A stretch of 64,000 nucleotides of DNA from Neoarius graeffei (Eukaryota > Chordata > Actinopteri > Siluriformes > Ariidae), in NCBI RefSeq assembly GCF_027579695.1, contig NC_083572.1, forward strand, positions 13,414,915 through 13,478,914, written 5' to 3'. The notes under the pieces are model-generated. The model was not told the DNA's origin. It saw only the letters and a program-made list of their open reading frames with translations, and searched no databases. Positions within the stretch are counted from its first letter, which is position 1. Each line of letters starts with the position of its first letter. The position numbers and the translations under genes were made by a program. This document shows positions 31,897 to 42,401 of the stretch, one piece after another.

Positions 31897-32352
31897 GCTA
31901 ATGTCAACAACAGTAGCTGGTATGTTACTGTAGCAATGTTTACGTTCAGTCATTTGGATGACTATTAAAACCTTTCAGTCTCAAGTTTTTCCTTTACTGG
32001 ATTTACTAGTTTACTGAGCTAGCATGCTAGGGCAAGCTGGGAGCTAGCGCGCTCGGGGAAGCTGGGAGCTGGCGTGCTCGGGCAAGCTGGGAGCTGGCAC
32101 GCTTGGGCAAGCTGGGAGCTGGCGCGCTCGGGCTAGCTGGGAGCTGGCGCGCACTAGCAGGCCGGCGCATGCTAGCTCCCAGCTTGCCCGAACGCGCCAG
32201 CTCCCAGCTTGCCCGAGCGCGCTAGCTCAGTAAACTAGTAAATCCAGTAAAGGAAAAACTTGAGACTGAAAGGTTTTAACAGTCATCCAAATGACTGAAC
32301 GTAAACATTGCTACAGTAACATACTAGCTACTGTTGTTGACATTAGCTAGCT
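31897..32352. repeat. Hairpin arms and GC loop of TTGAGG copy 2
   Basis: Arms about 31897-32028 and 32221-32352 are reverse complements and nearly identical to those of copy 1. The loop (about 32029-32220) has a 25-bp unit, CTCGGGCAAGCTGGGAGCTG plus GCACG, repeated about five times with variants. It then switches strand so that the unit appears inverted twice (GCTCCCAGCTTGCCCGA). Confidence 0.93.
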
Positions 32353-32403
32353 TGACGTTCAAAATGGCGGACACCGGGGCGTCACGTGACCCTGTGATGT
32401 CAG

Positions 32404-32592
32404 GTGAAATACCTCAATACAGACTTCTTGTGCAGTGGGAAAAAATGCACTGCTGTGTGGTCCATATGTAGAAGAACTATCGAGGAGATGACGAGGACAA
32501 CCTCGAACTTCAATCGTCATTTGGCAAGACTCCACCCAGAGAAGGAAGTGACACGCTATGTTCATTGCTCTGTTGATAGCAGGGCTTGCTGA
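32404..32592 (+). pseudogene. BED-type zinc finger remnant of hAT copy A
   Basis: Reads KKCTAVWSICRRTIEEMTRT then TSNFNRHLARLHPEK. BED fingers of hAT transposases use C-x2-C and H-x(4-5)-H. The His pair (HLARLH) and second Cys are present, but the first Cys is Trp (TGG), whereas copy B keeps TGT. The frame ends soon after at SVDSRAC and stop, with no transposase core. Confidence 0.75.
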
Positions 32593-33119
32593 CCGATGAA
32601 CTAGCTAGTGTTAACCCTCTCCCATGTTATTTGCCCTGTTGATAGTGGGTGGAGCTTGCTGAGCGATGAACAAGCTTTTTATCTGTAGCCTATTAACTAA
32701 AATGGGGCAGTCGAGCAGGAACGTTAGTCCAACACAGGAGCAGAGACGCTTTCACATAAAGGCAGCAACAGCCACCGTCAAATGGTGCGGTTGGAGTCTT
32801 GTTCTCGGACTTGACTTGAAATTTTCTTTCATGACTTGGACTTGAACACTGGGGACTCGAAACTGGACTCGGACTCGAGGTTTAGTGACTCGACTACAAC
32901 ACTGGTTACATCACATATTTAAGGGACAACCCAATGAAGTATTTACAGTTATGAACATCACAAATTGGAAGAATGGTTCAGTTTGAGTGTGTATCTGTGA
33001 TAGTTTGAGGAATGGAATACTAGTCACAAAAAAGTTTTATGGATGGATCAGTATGCTACCGTACATACCTTGCTGGGGAGAAGATTGCTTGACATAACAA
33101 GGAACGTGATTAAGACATA

Positions 33120-34000
33120 CAGTACTGTGTAAAAGAAATACTGCAGAGCAAAGATCTCATCTCATTATCTGTAGCCGCTTTATCCTTCTACAGGGTCGCA
33201 GGCAAGCTGGAGCCTATCCCAGCTGACTATGGGCGAAAGGCGGGGTACACCCTGGACAAGTCGCCAGGTCATCACAGGGCTGACACATAGACACAGACAA
33301 CCATTCACACTCACATTCACACCTACGGTCAATTTAGAGTCACCAGTTAACCTAACCTGCATGTCTTTGGACTGTGGGGGAAACCGGAGCACCCGGAGGA
33401 AACCCACGCGGACACGGGGAGAACATGCAAACTCCTCACAGAAAGGCCCTCGCCGGCCACGGGGCTCGAACCCGGACCTTCTTGCTGTGAGGCGACAGCG
33501 CTAACCACTACACCACCGTGCCGCCCCCAGAGCAAAGATGACTTAAAAAATAATGAATTGTACATTTCATTATTTTTGAAGGCTTCTTTGAAAATACTTT
33601 ACAGAGCAGTAAACAAAGTCAATATTTGGTGTGACGAGCCTTTGCTTTAGTCTCGGGTACAATTTGTGCAGCTTTATAAAGAAATTAGCTGCTAAGTTTT
33701 ACTGAGAATGACACTTGCTTCTTGTTCTTGCAGCAAAACCCAGCAGGCTTCATTATACTTTTTTTTTTTTGGCCTGAAAAGTGGTCTCTTATGTAATATG
33801 CATAATACACTGCTTTCGGTACTGACATACAAACTTTTTTTTTTCCTGTAACATGTAATTTTGTGCTGGAAAACTAATGGTTGGAAATCTAAAATGTTTT
33901 TGCACTAACTTGATAATGTAGAAGTGGTAAAAATAAAAATCTAACAAAGTTTGTACTAAAGAAAAAAAAATTGGGTGCCGAAGACTTTTGCACAGTGGTG
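33120..34000. mobile_element. Internally deleted Tc1-type element carrying a SINE
   Basis: Ends CAGTACTGTGTAAAAG and the inverse of CTTTTGCACAGTGGTG, flanked by TA (33118-33119 and 34001-34002). The interior includes CAATATTTGGTGTGACGA, familiar from fish Tc1 relics. About 500 bp of its own sequence remain. Confidence 0.75.
33156..33527 (-). mobile_element. DANA/Mermaid-like SINE, full length, nested in Tc1 relic
   Basis: Flanked by a perfect 12-bp duplication CAGAGCAAAGAT (33144-33155 and 33528-33539). The head, body and ATGAG tail are as at 22528. It inserted just inside the Tc1 relic's left end. Confidence 0.96.
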
Positions 34001-34002
34001 TA

Positions 34003-35263
34003 CATGAGATCATCTTTATTCGGATTATAAAAAAGATAAAGCATCTGTGCAATGCTTTAGACAAGTCAAACCTCAAGAAATGCTCAAATACAAATCATAT
34101 TCTGTACATGAGCAGCGTTTTTACTTTACTGCCTGGCATTTCTTCACTTTAGTCCCCTCTGCCCTTTCAGTCTGGCAGTGACTTTATAGGAACAAAAAAA
34201 CAGTCAGTCTGGCAGATCAGTACCTAAATAACAAGTTGTTGTCAGTCATAAAGACTGAAGTGTTTAACTGACATCATAGAGGGTGATAAAGTGAGTCTGT
34301 CTCTTGATTGATCCAGGCAGTGGTGTGATGCCAGCTCTCAGGAACATATCCGCCAACAGAAAAGACAAAGTCACTGGCCAAATACATGAACTGAAAAGAA
34401 CTGAAAAGTTATTCTGAGTTCTCTTGTAGTGCTTTTTAAATGGGTGCTTTCCTGAAGATCTTTTTAGTTCATTGTACGTGTGCATGTGTAGTGCAATGCT
34501 TGGTTATTTAGATGGCTTTACTTTCAACTATCATAAGGCTTGGATAAAAGAAATACGCAATGAGTAAAACCTCAAGATCACAGAGGCTACTGTTTTAAAA
34601 ATAAATACATATGTTTCCTGAGCAGCTTGGTTGATTTGACTCAGAATGAAATCTGAACTGCCAAGCCAACTGTTGTGTGCGTGTGTGTGTGTGTGTGTTT
34701 TGACTGTGGTTTTACTGCTGTCTGTACAGGGGGAAGGGGTAGGGGTCTACTTTCCGTCAGATCTTTGCTGTTGGTTTTCAGTTGAACGCGAAGGCATGTT
34801 TACCGTATGTAGTCAAGCACACATCAAAGTAGATGGTACAGAAGAAGTCAAACGGATAGAGAAATGGAGATAAAAGTCAGACAGCAAGAGGGGAAAAAAG
34901 AAAGTAGAACAATTGTAAACAATGAACGAAACAGTTTCAAGTCTGTGTCATCGTTGCTTGGTGTGTTCAGGACAGAGTATCTGGGATCAGCATTAACAGG
35001 AGGACAAGGGATGGATGTGAAAGATGTAGATGAGCAAAGCAGGCATGGGTTAGACAAGAGTAACCAGAGTGATGAGATGGAAGCAGGGGGAAAGGAAAGA
35101 AAGAAAGGCACTGATTATGATAATAATGATGAGAAGATGAAGAATGTCGGTTATGACATGCCTTACATCATTACTAATCAAAAATTTGCATTTTATCGAG
35201 ATTTAGGAACAGCTACAAATAAGATCTAAAAATTAAAGGAAAACCCAACATCTGCTTAGAGCT
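34003..35263. other. Interval without recognised gene
   Basis: It contains a GT tract at 34677-34699 and a 121-codon plus-strand ORF at 34864-35229, rich in charged residues (KERKKGTDYDNNDEKMKN), which I do not recognise. There is no clear splice context, so it is not called as a gene. Confidence 0.4.
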
Positions 35264-35275
35264 TATCATTTTCCC

Positions 35276-35662
35276 ATCCATCCATCCATCCATCCATTAT
35301 CCGTAACCACTTATCCTGTGCAGGATCGCGGGCAAGCTAGAGCCTATCCCAGCTGACTATGGGTAAGAGGCAGGGTAGGTACACCCTGGACAAGTTGTCT
35401 CTATGTGACACAGGGCTGACACATAGAGACAAACAACCATTCACACTCACATTCACACCTACAGTCAAGTTAGAGCCACCAATTGGCCGAACCTGCGTGT
35501 CTTTGGACTGTGGGGAAACCGGAGCACCCGGAGGAAACCCACGCAGACACGGGGAGAACATGCAAACTCCACACAGAAAGGCCCACATTGGCCACTGGGC
35601 TTGAACCCAGAACCTTCTTGCTGTGAGGGGACAGTGATAACCACTACACCACTGTGCCGCCC
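35276..35662 (-). mobile_element. DANA/Mermaid-like SINE with (GGAT)n tail
   Basis: Full head to tail on the minus strand. The tail is (GGAT)n rather than ATGAG repeats. Flanked by TATCATTTTCCC and TATCATGTTCCC (11 of 12 match). Confidence 0.93.
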
Positions 35663-35777
35663 TATCATGTTCCCTTTACTCCAAATGTAGCTATTCAGCC
35701 AACACTCACTTGGTGTTTGAGGGTTGTATTTTTAATTTTATATCAGACTGCCAATGCTAATATTGGTAAGGAAGGGT

Positions 35778-35988
35778 TATTACATTACAGGCATTTAGCA
35801 GATGCTCTTATCCAGAGCGATGTACAACAAGACCCTGACATACCCACAGCAGTGGGAAGCTCAGGGAGCAGTTGGGGGTTAGGTGCCTTGCTCAAGGGCA
35901 CTTCAGCTATTCCTGCTAGTCCAGGGAGTCAAACCAGCAACCTTTTGGTCCCAAAGCTGCTTCTCTAACCATTAGGCCATGGCTTCCA
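35778..35988 (-). mobile_element. V-SINE-tailed SINE, minus strand
   Basis: A box GGCCTAATGGTTAGAGAAGC, B-box region GGTTGCTGGTTTGACTCCC, tail GATAAGAGCATCTGCTAAAT then ATGTAATAA on the minus strand. Confidence 0.9.
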
Positions 35989-36395
35989 TAGCTTGCAGTT
36001 TAGCATCATACAAACTACCTAAATAAGGTCCACTATACATTCAGACCAAGAGTACTTGGCCAAAAAAAAGAGTAGATAAACAATATGAAAAGCCTGGTGA
36101 CATTTCAGGAACTGCAGTCTTCTGAACATGACCCAAATACGGCTTCTGTAGCAGCTGCTTTGTTGTGGATGATCCATTCAAATGCATTTATGTAAATGAT
36201 TTAACTGAATAGAAAACAAACAGTTACAGGGCTAGCCCGGAAAGGGGAGTGTTTCCATATTTTCATGGCTTTTTCCATTTATTTACCCTTTCTGGTTTGT
36301 TTAATGATGTAACGACATGGCTTGTTTATGACTGTTGGACTCAGAAGCATGTTTTTTTCTCCCCACATGAAAATTCAAAACCAATCCATCTCATG
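35989..36395. other. Interval without recognised feature
   Basis: Nothing recognised. Confidence 0.5.
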
Positions 36396-37486
36396 AGGCT
36401 GGCTCAGTGATGCAGTGGTTAGAACTGTGGCCTCCCAGCAAGAAGGTTCCGGCTTGACCCAGAGTTTGCATCTTCTTGTGCCTACATGGGTTTCCTTGGG
36501 TGCTCCGATTTTGTCCCATAGTACAACTATATATGGATTAGGTCAATTGGATACTCTAAGGCCAAGTTTACATTAGACCGTATCTGTCTCGTTTTCTTCG
36601 CGGATGCACTGTCCGTTTACATTAAAACGCCTGGAAACGCCGGGAAACGGGAATCCGCCAGGGTCCACGTATTCAATCCAGATCGTGTCAGCTCCGGTGC
36701 TGTGTAAACATTGAGAATACGCGGATACGCGGATACGCTGTGCTGAGCTCTAGCTGGCGTCGTCATTGGACAACGTCACTGTGACATCCACCTTCCTGAT
36801 TCGCTGGCGTTGGTCATGTGACGCGACTGCTGAAAAACGGCGCGGACTTCCGCCTTGTATCACCTTTCATTAAAGAGTATAAAAGTATGAAAATACTGTA
36901 AATACTGATGCAAATACTGCCCATTGTGTAGTTATGATTGTCTTTAGGCTTGCCATCCTTCCACTTGCAAGTGGTAAGTGACTTGCGCACAGCGGCTCAG
37001 TCCCGAATCATTGCTCGTGCACTTCACTCGCGCGCTCTGTGAGCTGCGCAGGGCCGGAGTGCGCACCCTCCAGAGGGCACTCGCTGTTCAGGGCGGAGTG
37101 ATTTGGAGCGCAGCCGCTGAGGAGGAAGCGATGAGCCGCACTGACACATTTCTCAACTTACGTGCCGAATTAGTCATGTGATTAGCGTATCCGTGTATTG
37201 GCTTTGCTGTGTGCACGCGAATCGTGTATTGGCGTTGCTGTGTGCACGCTAATCGTTTTTAAAAACGTTAATCTGATGATCCGCTGATACGGTCTAATGT
37301 AAACCCCACCTAAACTGCCCATAGGTGTGAACATGAGCGTGAATGGTTGTTCGTCTGCATTACCCCTGCAATAGATTGGGGACCTGCCCAGGGCGTACCC
37401 AGCGTTTCGCCTGAAGTGAGCTGGAATTGGCTCCATCTTACCCAACAACCCTGAAGAATAAGTGATATAGATAATGACTGGATGGA
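36396..37486 (+). mobile_element. Old DANA/Mermaid-like SINE split by PIF-like element
   Basis: Head to middle at 36396-36559 (GATGCAGTGGTTAGAACTGT, CAGCAAGAAGGTTCC) and tail at 37311-37486 (GCCCATAGGTGTGAACATGA, GGGGACCTGCCCAGGG) ending in GGAT repeats. More diverged than the other copies. Confidence 0.85.
36560..37310. mobile_element. PIF-like miniature element (GTTTACATTAGACC), copy 1
   Basis: Ends GGCCAAGTTTACATTAGACC and the inverse of GGTCTAATGTAAACCCCACC, flanked by TAA (36557-36559 and 37311-37313), 751 bp. Two further copies in opposite orientation lie at 49588 and 50926. It contains conserved blocks (GCGTATCCGTGTATTGG, CTTCCGCCTTGTATCACC) but no transposase. The 3-bp duplication and GG...CC ends suggest PIF/Harbinger. 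Confidence 0.87.
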
Positions 37487-37987
37487 TGGATCTTATGAGT
37501 CCATGGCACTAGTTAAAAATAGTGACAAAGTTTATGGTTAATGGTTAAAGTAACCGTTATCTCCATTCAGTCAAGATATTTTATTTAACTGGAGCTTCAC
37601 AAATATTTTTGTTGAATATTCCTGGCTTAAATTATCACACTCTCACCTCAAAAAGCAATGAGGAATTGGAGCATCTCACATAGACTTATATAATGGTATA
37701 CAAGTGAGAGATATGGTATCTCACACCTGACACACTTATCTATTTAAAATACATTGCTTACATTACCAAGCCTTTTGTCACACTGTGTTGATATTCTGGT
37801 GACTGTTTTGGATTTTGGATTTTACCCTTTGTCTCTGCCTTTGATGTCCTGTCTATACCTCACTCGACTGTTGCCTGTTTCTCAACTCTGATTTTTTATC
37901 ACTGATTTGGATCTGTTGGCCAGCATGCTTTGAAATAAAACTCTTTCGGCGGGCGATTGCATCTGTTTATCACCTGCATTTTCTGGT
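37487..37987. other. Interval without recognised feature
   Basis: Nothing recognised. Confidence 0.5.
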
Positions 37988-38002
37988 AGATGGAGAGTAT
38001 CT

Positions 38003-38364
38003 GGTGGCACGGTGGTGTAGTGGTTAGCGCTGTCACCTCACAGCAAGAAGGTCCGGGTTCGAGCCCCGGGGCCGGCGAGGGCCTTTCTGTGCGGAGTTTG
38101 CATGTTCTCCCCGTGTCCGCGTGGGTTTCCTCCGGGTGCTCCGGTTTCCCCCACAGTCCAAAGACATGCAGGTTAGGTTAACTGGTGACTCTAAATTGAC
38201 CGTAGGTGTGAGTGTGAATGGTTGTCTGTGTCTATGTGTCAGCCCTGTGATGACCTGGCGACTTGTCCAGGGTGTACCCCGCCTTTCGCCCGTAGTCAGC
38301 TGGGATAGGCTCCAGCTTGCCTGCGACCCTGTAGAAGGATAAAGCGGCTAGAGATAATGAGATG
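38003..38364 (+). mobile_element. DANA/Mermaid-like SINE, full length
   Basis: Head GTGGCACGGTGGTGTAGTGG, B box GGGTTCGAGCCC and ATGAG tail. Flanked by a 15-bp duplication AGATGGAGAGTATCT (37988-38002 and 38365-38379). Confidence 0.96.
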
Positions 38365-38605
38365 AGATGGAGAGTATCTTACGTTTACGAGTAGCCATGA
38401 CAACGCTGATGGAGGAAAGACTGAAGTAAAACTGATTTTAGCTTGTAAAATAAAGCCCTTTTAAGGGATTCTATTGAAGTCAATAATCACTGTTCTTGAC
38501 AGTGTTGTAGTCGAGTCACTAAACCTCGAGTCCGAGTCCAGTTTCGAGTCCCCAGTGTTCAAGTACAAGTCATTAAAGAAAATTTCAAATTGAGTCGGAG
38601 AGTAA

Positions 38606-39373
38606 GGCCCTGTCCACACGGCAACGGATTCAGGCGAATCTGATAAAATTGTTTATCGTTTCAGCCTGGCATCCACACGGGACCGGCGTTTTGGGTGCCC
38701 CAAAACGAGAACGGGTTCCAGAGTGGAAAAATCTGGCAACGGCGCCGTTGCGAAGTCGTCTGGATGAGTAGAATGTATTTGTTTACGATGACGTCACAAC
38801 CACATGACTAAAACAAGCAGCACTCTCGCTGTTTTGTATGAACCACTGCATTGCATTCACTTTTGTATACAACTTTTCTTTTAAATAAACAAGTAACTGA
38901 ACCATTTCTTGAATTTCTTTTTTTTATTGGATAAGACTGCTTTGCAAAATGTTCACACACAATATAAAAAGTTATATAAATTATATAAAAATGCTTTTCA
39001 AAATGTTCACACACAATAAGAAAATTAAGTTATATAAAACTATGCACACTAATAAAACTAATTTTTACACACAGAAGGCACGATTTCCTCGCGTAGTCGC
39101 AGCCATCTTCTTTTTCTTGTTGTGTGTTTGTTCCTGAGAGTGCTTCACGCTGGGTAGAAGAAGGGGTTTATGCGCATGCATCCTACTTCTATTGTTCTGG
39201 TGTCTCCGATGGGACCGTCTTACAGCGCACGTAGAGGTGTGGCATGTGTATTGCATCATTTTCAGCAAGCGTTGCGTTGCCATATGTACCTGATATTTTA
39301 CTGATCCGTTGCCCATGTGGACGCGATATTTTTTTTAATAAAATCTCGTTGCCGTTGTCGTGTGGATGTAGCC
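38606..39373. mobile_element. GGCTACATCC/GGCCCTGTCC miniature element, copy 2
   Basis: Inverted relative to 25631-26401. Ends GGCCCTGTCCACACGGCAAC and the inverse of GTTGTCGTGTGGATGTAGCC, with TAA on both sides (38603-38605 and 39374-39376). Confidence 0.82.
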
Positions 39374-39376
39374 TAA

Positions 39377-39913
39377 AGGCCTCTGCATGCTCTTGCGACA
39401 AGGCTTTCGCAGATAGCTTTTCGCAGACAGTTGTAATTTATCGTTGAGCGGGGAGTAATAGGCGTGCGCGATGTTATTCACCGGCACAACGCAAGGGGGC
39501 GCGAAGTCACTAGGAGTAGTTGGTGGGTGTGGTTAGTGGAGTGTTTATCCTCCGGTTACTTATAATGACTAGAACTTTTTTTTTTATATAATGACTAGAA
39601 CTGGAGTCGTATAGATGTACGTACTTCCTCAATCAACCGCTCTTCGTGCTGCTCCATCTTCGCTCATGTTTTTAAAAATGCCGGTCGTGAAAACAAATCA
39701 AACCGGGAAAGTAGGGAAGCGGAAGTGCGTGTACAGCGGATGTAGAGTGGACCAATCAGAGCCCTCTTGTCTGCGGCGCTGTCTGCGAGGCTTCTGCGGT
39801 GGTCACAATTTTTGGGAGGTGCGCGCAGAGCGTCTGCGAAGGTGGGGGGGCTACGCAGACACTGTCTGCGATGCTATCTGCGAGGACTGGGTTGTCAGCA
39901 TAAATTGGCCTTA
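39377..39913. mobile_element. Miniature element with AGGCC ends
   Basis: Starts AGGCCTCTGCATGCTCTTGC and ends GCATAAATTGGCCTTA. Several TCTGCGA/TCGCAGA motifs lie near both ends. Directly abuts the preceding element. The 75-100-codon ORFs here have no recognisable product. Confidence 0.6.
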
Positions 39914-40084
39914 AGACTCCAACCGCACCATTTGACAGTGGCTGTTGCTGCCTTTATGTGAAAGCGTCTCTGCTACTGTGTTGGACTAATGTTCCTGCTC
40001 GACTGCCCCATTTTAGTTAATAGGCTACAGATAAAAAGCTTGTTCATTGCTCAGCAAGCCCCGCCCACTATCAACAGGGCAAAT

Positions 40085-41790
40085 AACATGGGAGATGGTT
40101 AACACTAGCTAGTTCATCAGTCAGCAAGCCCTGCTATCAACAGGACAATGAACATAGCGTGTCACTTCCTTCTCTGGGTGGAGTCTTGCCAAATGACGAT
40201 TGAAGTTCGAGGTTGTCCCCGTCGTCTCCTCGATAGTTCTCAGGGGCGTGTTTAGCCTATTTTTGGGGGTGCTCAAGCACCCCCAAAAACGAGCTCAGCA
40301 CCCCCTAGCTCAGCACCCTCAAAAACACTGCTTTTGGACGTAATTTTCAGAAATAAGTGCCCTTGCGCACTGCGCAATGAATGTGTGCGCAGGCGTGTGT
40401 GTGTTCTTGAATTCACCTGTTACGTGATAGTTCTATGAGCAGTAAAATACCTCTCCTCCCTGTTTCCCCTCTGATTGGGTTGCCTGTCCGCGCGAGTGCT
40501 TGCTACGACATGGTGTTTTTTTAACTGGATTCCACGCCGATGAGGAACTCGAAGTAGCACCTGAGTATTACTGGCATAGCGAGATGTGAAGGTACGGACT
40601 GGAGTTACAATTGTTAAACACAACACAATAATATGCATAATGCAATATTGATGTTCCCTGGTCTATGAACAGAATGATAAAAACGACATTTATCATCCAT
40701 ATCGAGATACTTTTGTGCAGAGCTGTACAAGTGCTACGGTGCTAGACCACCGTGTGTTAGTCAATTTTATTTAATGTAACATAGCGTTTACGTTTTCTTA
40801 TCATTTATATATTTATATATTTATATTTATATATTTTTCATAAATAACATCATAATAATTAGCAAATTAATCAAAACAGACACTGAAACGTACATGCACG
40901 AAGCAAACAATTAAACAAATGACTATCAAAAGAACATGACCAAAATATAACAAATATAACAAAAAATATAAACTAATGTAAAATCATAATAATACACACT
41001 ATTATTACACAATACAGAATAACACATTAATTAACAATTACCACTGTTCAAAATGAATAGCTCCAACATTACAAATGCAGTAGTAGGTCTTGTTTAGTTA
41101 AAAATATAACGTAAATATTTGTGTCAGTGGTCGTAAATGTGTAGATATCATAGTTTATTGGGTCAGCTTCTGTTAAAACATTGCATAAGTCTAGTCTTCT
41201 TGTCTAGTTAAGTCTAGTCTAAATGCGGAATAAACGTGGAAACACTGTCGTTCAAGCCAGGTGCCTCTGTCAGCTCTGGGGGCTAAGCACCCCCAAAGAT
41301 CAGATGCTAGAATCGCCCCTGCGACATGGTGGTTTTTTTTAACTGGATTCCACGCCGATGAGGAACTCGAAGTAGCACCTGAGTATTACTGGCATAGCGA
41401 GATGTGAAGGTACAGACTGGAGTTAAGTAATTAACAATTACCACTCTTCAAAATGAATAGCTCCAACATTACAAATGCAGTAGTAGATCTTGTTTAGTTA
41501 AAAATATAACGTAAATATTGTAAATGTGTAGATATCATAGTTTATCGGGTCAGCTTCTGTTAAAACATTGCATAAGTCTAGTCTTGTCTAGTCTAGTCTT
41601 CTTGTCTAGTTAAGTCTAGTCTAAATGCGGAATAAACGTGGAAACACTGTCGTTCAAGCCAGGTGCCTCTGTCAGCTCTGGGGGCTAAGCACCCCCAAAG
41701 ATCAGATGCTAGAATCGCCCCTGATAGTTCTTCTACATATTGAACACATAGCAGTGCATTTTTAAGTCACGAGTCCTTAAAATTAGGGCA
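40085..41790 (-). pseudogene. BED-type zinc finger of hAT copy B, split by insertion
   Basis: On the minus strand, on either side of the element at 40241-41723, the sequence reads CTAMCSICRRTI and then EETTGTTSNFNRHLARLHPE. It keeps both Cys of C-x2-C and both His. The insertion interrupts it within the TI codons. The frame stops shortly after, as in copy A, and no transposase core follows. Confidence 0.72.
40241..41723. mobile_element. hAT-type element with internal tandem duplication
   Basis: Ends CAGGGGCGTGTTTAGCC and the inverse of CTAGAATCGCCCCTG, flanked by a perfect 8-bp duplication ATAGTTCT (40233-40240 and 41724-41731). The right terminal block (GGGGGCTAAGCACCCCCAAA ... ATCGCCCCTG) occurs twice, ending at 41322 and at 41723. 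Preceding blocks (CGACATGG... from 40507 and from 41324; TAACAATTACC... from 41031 and from 41433) are repeated too, as if a second, internally deleted copy were fused to the first. Confidence 0.9.
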
Positions 41791-41818
41791 TGAGTCGGAC
41801 TACAAACCTGGTTCCTGA

Positions 41819-42401
41819 TAACTGTTTGTGATTGACACCTAAGTTGGGTTAGTTAAGCCTTCGTTTTATGGTGTTAACACGTACTGTTGACTTTACTGTG
41901 GACTTGATTACTTATTGTTTGTATCTGGTGGGAAGAGGAACACAAGGCTCAGTGATTTTTTTTTTTGAAGACTCCGACTCATTGTCATTAAGGGCGGGGA
42001 CACAAACTTAGTTTGTTATATGCGACAGTTCATAGTAAAAGAGTTCATTATATTGGGGTTGCAGTTTAATTTGATCCAACCTTGAAAATTGAAGCAATGT
42101 GCTTCCTTGACAAAAAATGCTATTTTCCTGAATTTTGTTTCTCATAAATTTATGACTTTTTCCTCATTGATGTGATTTTTTTTTCCTCAGGTTATTACCC
42201 CCTTCCCCTCCCCCAGCTCCATATACAGCAGCCATCTTGAAGTTCCACAAAAACAGCAGACTCACATTTCAATGCAGGTCAAAATTGAGGGCAGAATTGG
42301 ATGTTAGAAGTGATCTGATGATACGTATTTCCAAAGTTTACATCAAATCATCTCGGATATAATTGTGTACAAATGCTAAAACTTGGTAAATAATCTCTTA
42401 A
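41819..42401. other. Interval without recognised feature
   Basis: Nothing recognised. A short C/T-rich patch lies near 42200-42220. Confidence 0.5.

Larger units (their letters stand above)
31245..32417 (+). mobile_element. TTGAGG element, copy 2
   Basis: Same architecture as copy 1, flanked by TA (31243-31244 and 32418-32419), 1173 bp, ends TTGAGGTATTTCAC and inverse. The exon has a 7-bp deletion. The hairpin arms are kept, but the loop array is different: about five 25-bp units, then a partially inverted pair of units. The CRE-like site is mutated to TGATGTCA. Confidence 0.88.
30913..32904 (+). mobile_element. hAT element with BED remnant, copy A
   Basis: Ends CAGGCTTGCAGGACTCGGAC and the inverse of GACTCGACTACAACACTG, flanked by 8-bp duplications GTTACAGC and GTTACATC (7 of 8 match). 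Related copies are at 38500-41810 (inverted) and 58915-59780. The ends are built of repeated GACTCGGACTTGAG-like motifs. The TTGAGG element at 31245-32417 is inserted in it. A BED-type zinc finger remnant follows the insertion. Confidence 0.9.
38500..41810 (-). mobile_element. hAT element with BED finger, copy B
   Basis: Inverted relative to copy A. Ends CAGTGTTGTAGTCGAGTCAC and the inverse of GACTACAAACCTG, with flanking octamers GTTCTTGA and GTTCCTGA (7 of 8). Three further elements sit inside (38606-39373, 39377-39913, 40241-41723), expanding about 520 bp of its own sequence to 3.3 kb. Confidence 0.9.

Noticed and set aside
34864..35229. 121-codon charged ORF
   Set aside because: No recognisable family, no clear splice signals, and an equally open frame on the opposite strand. 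Kept only as a note.
39615..39961. Basic ORFs in the AGGCC-ended miniature element
   Set aside because: Non-autonomous element sequence with GC-rich open frames and no domain signature.
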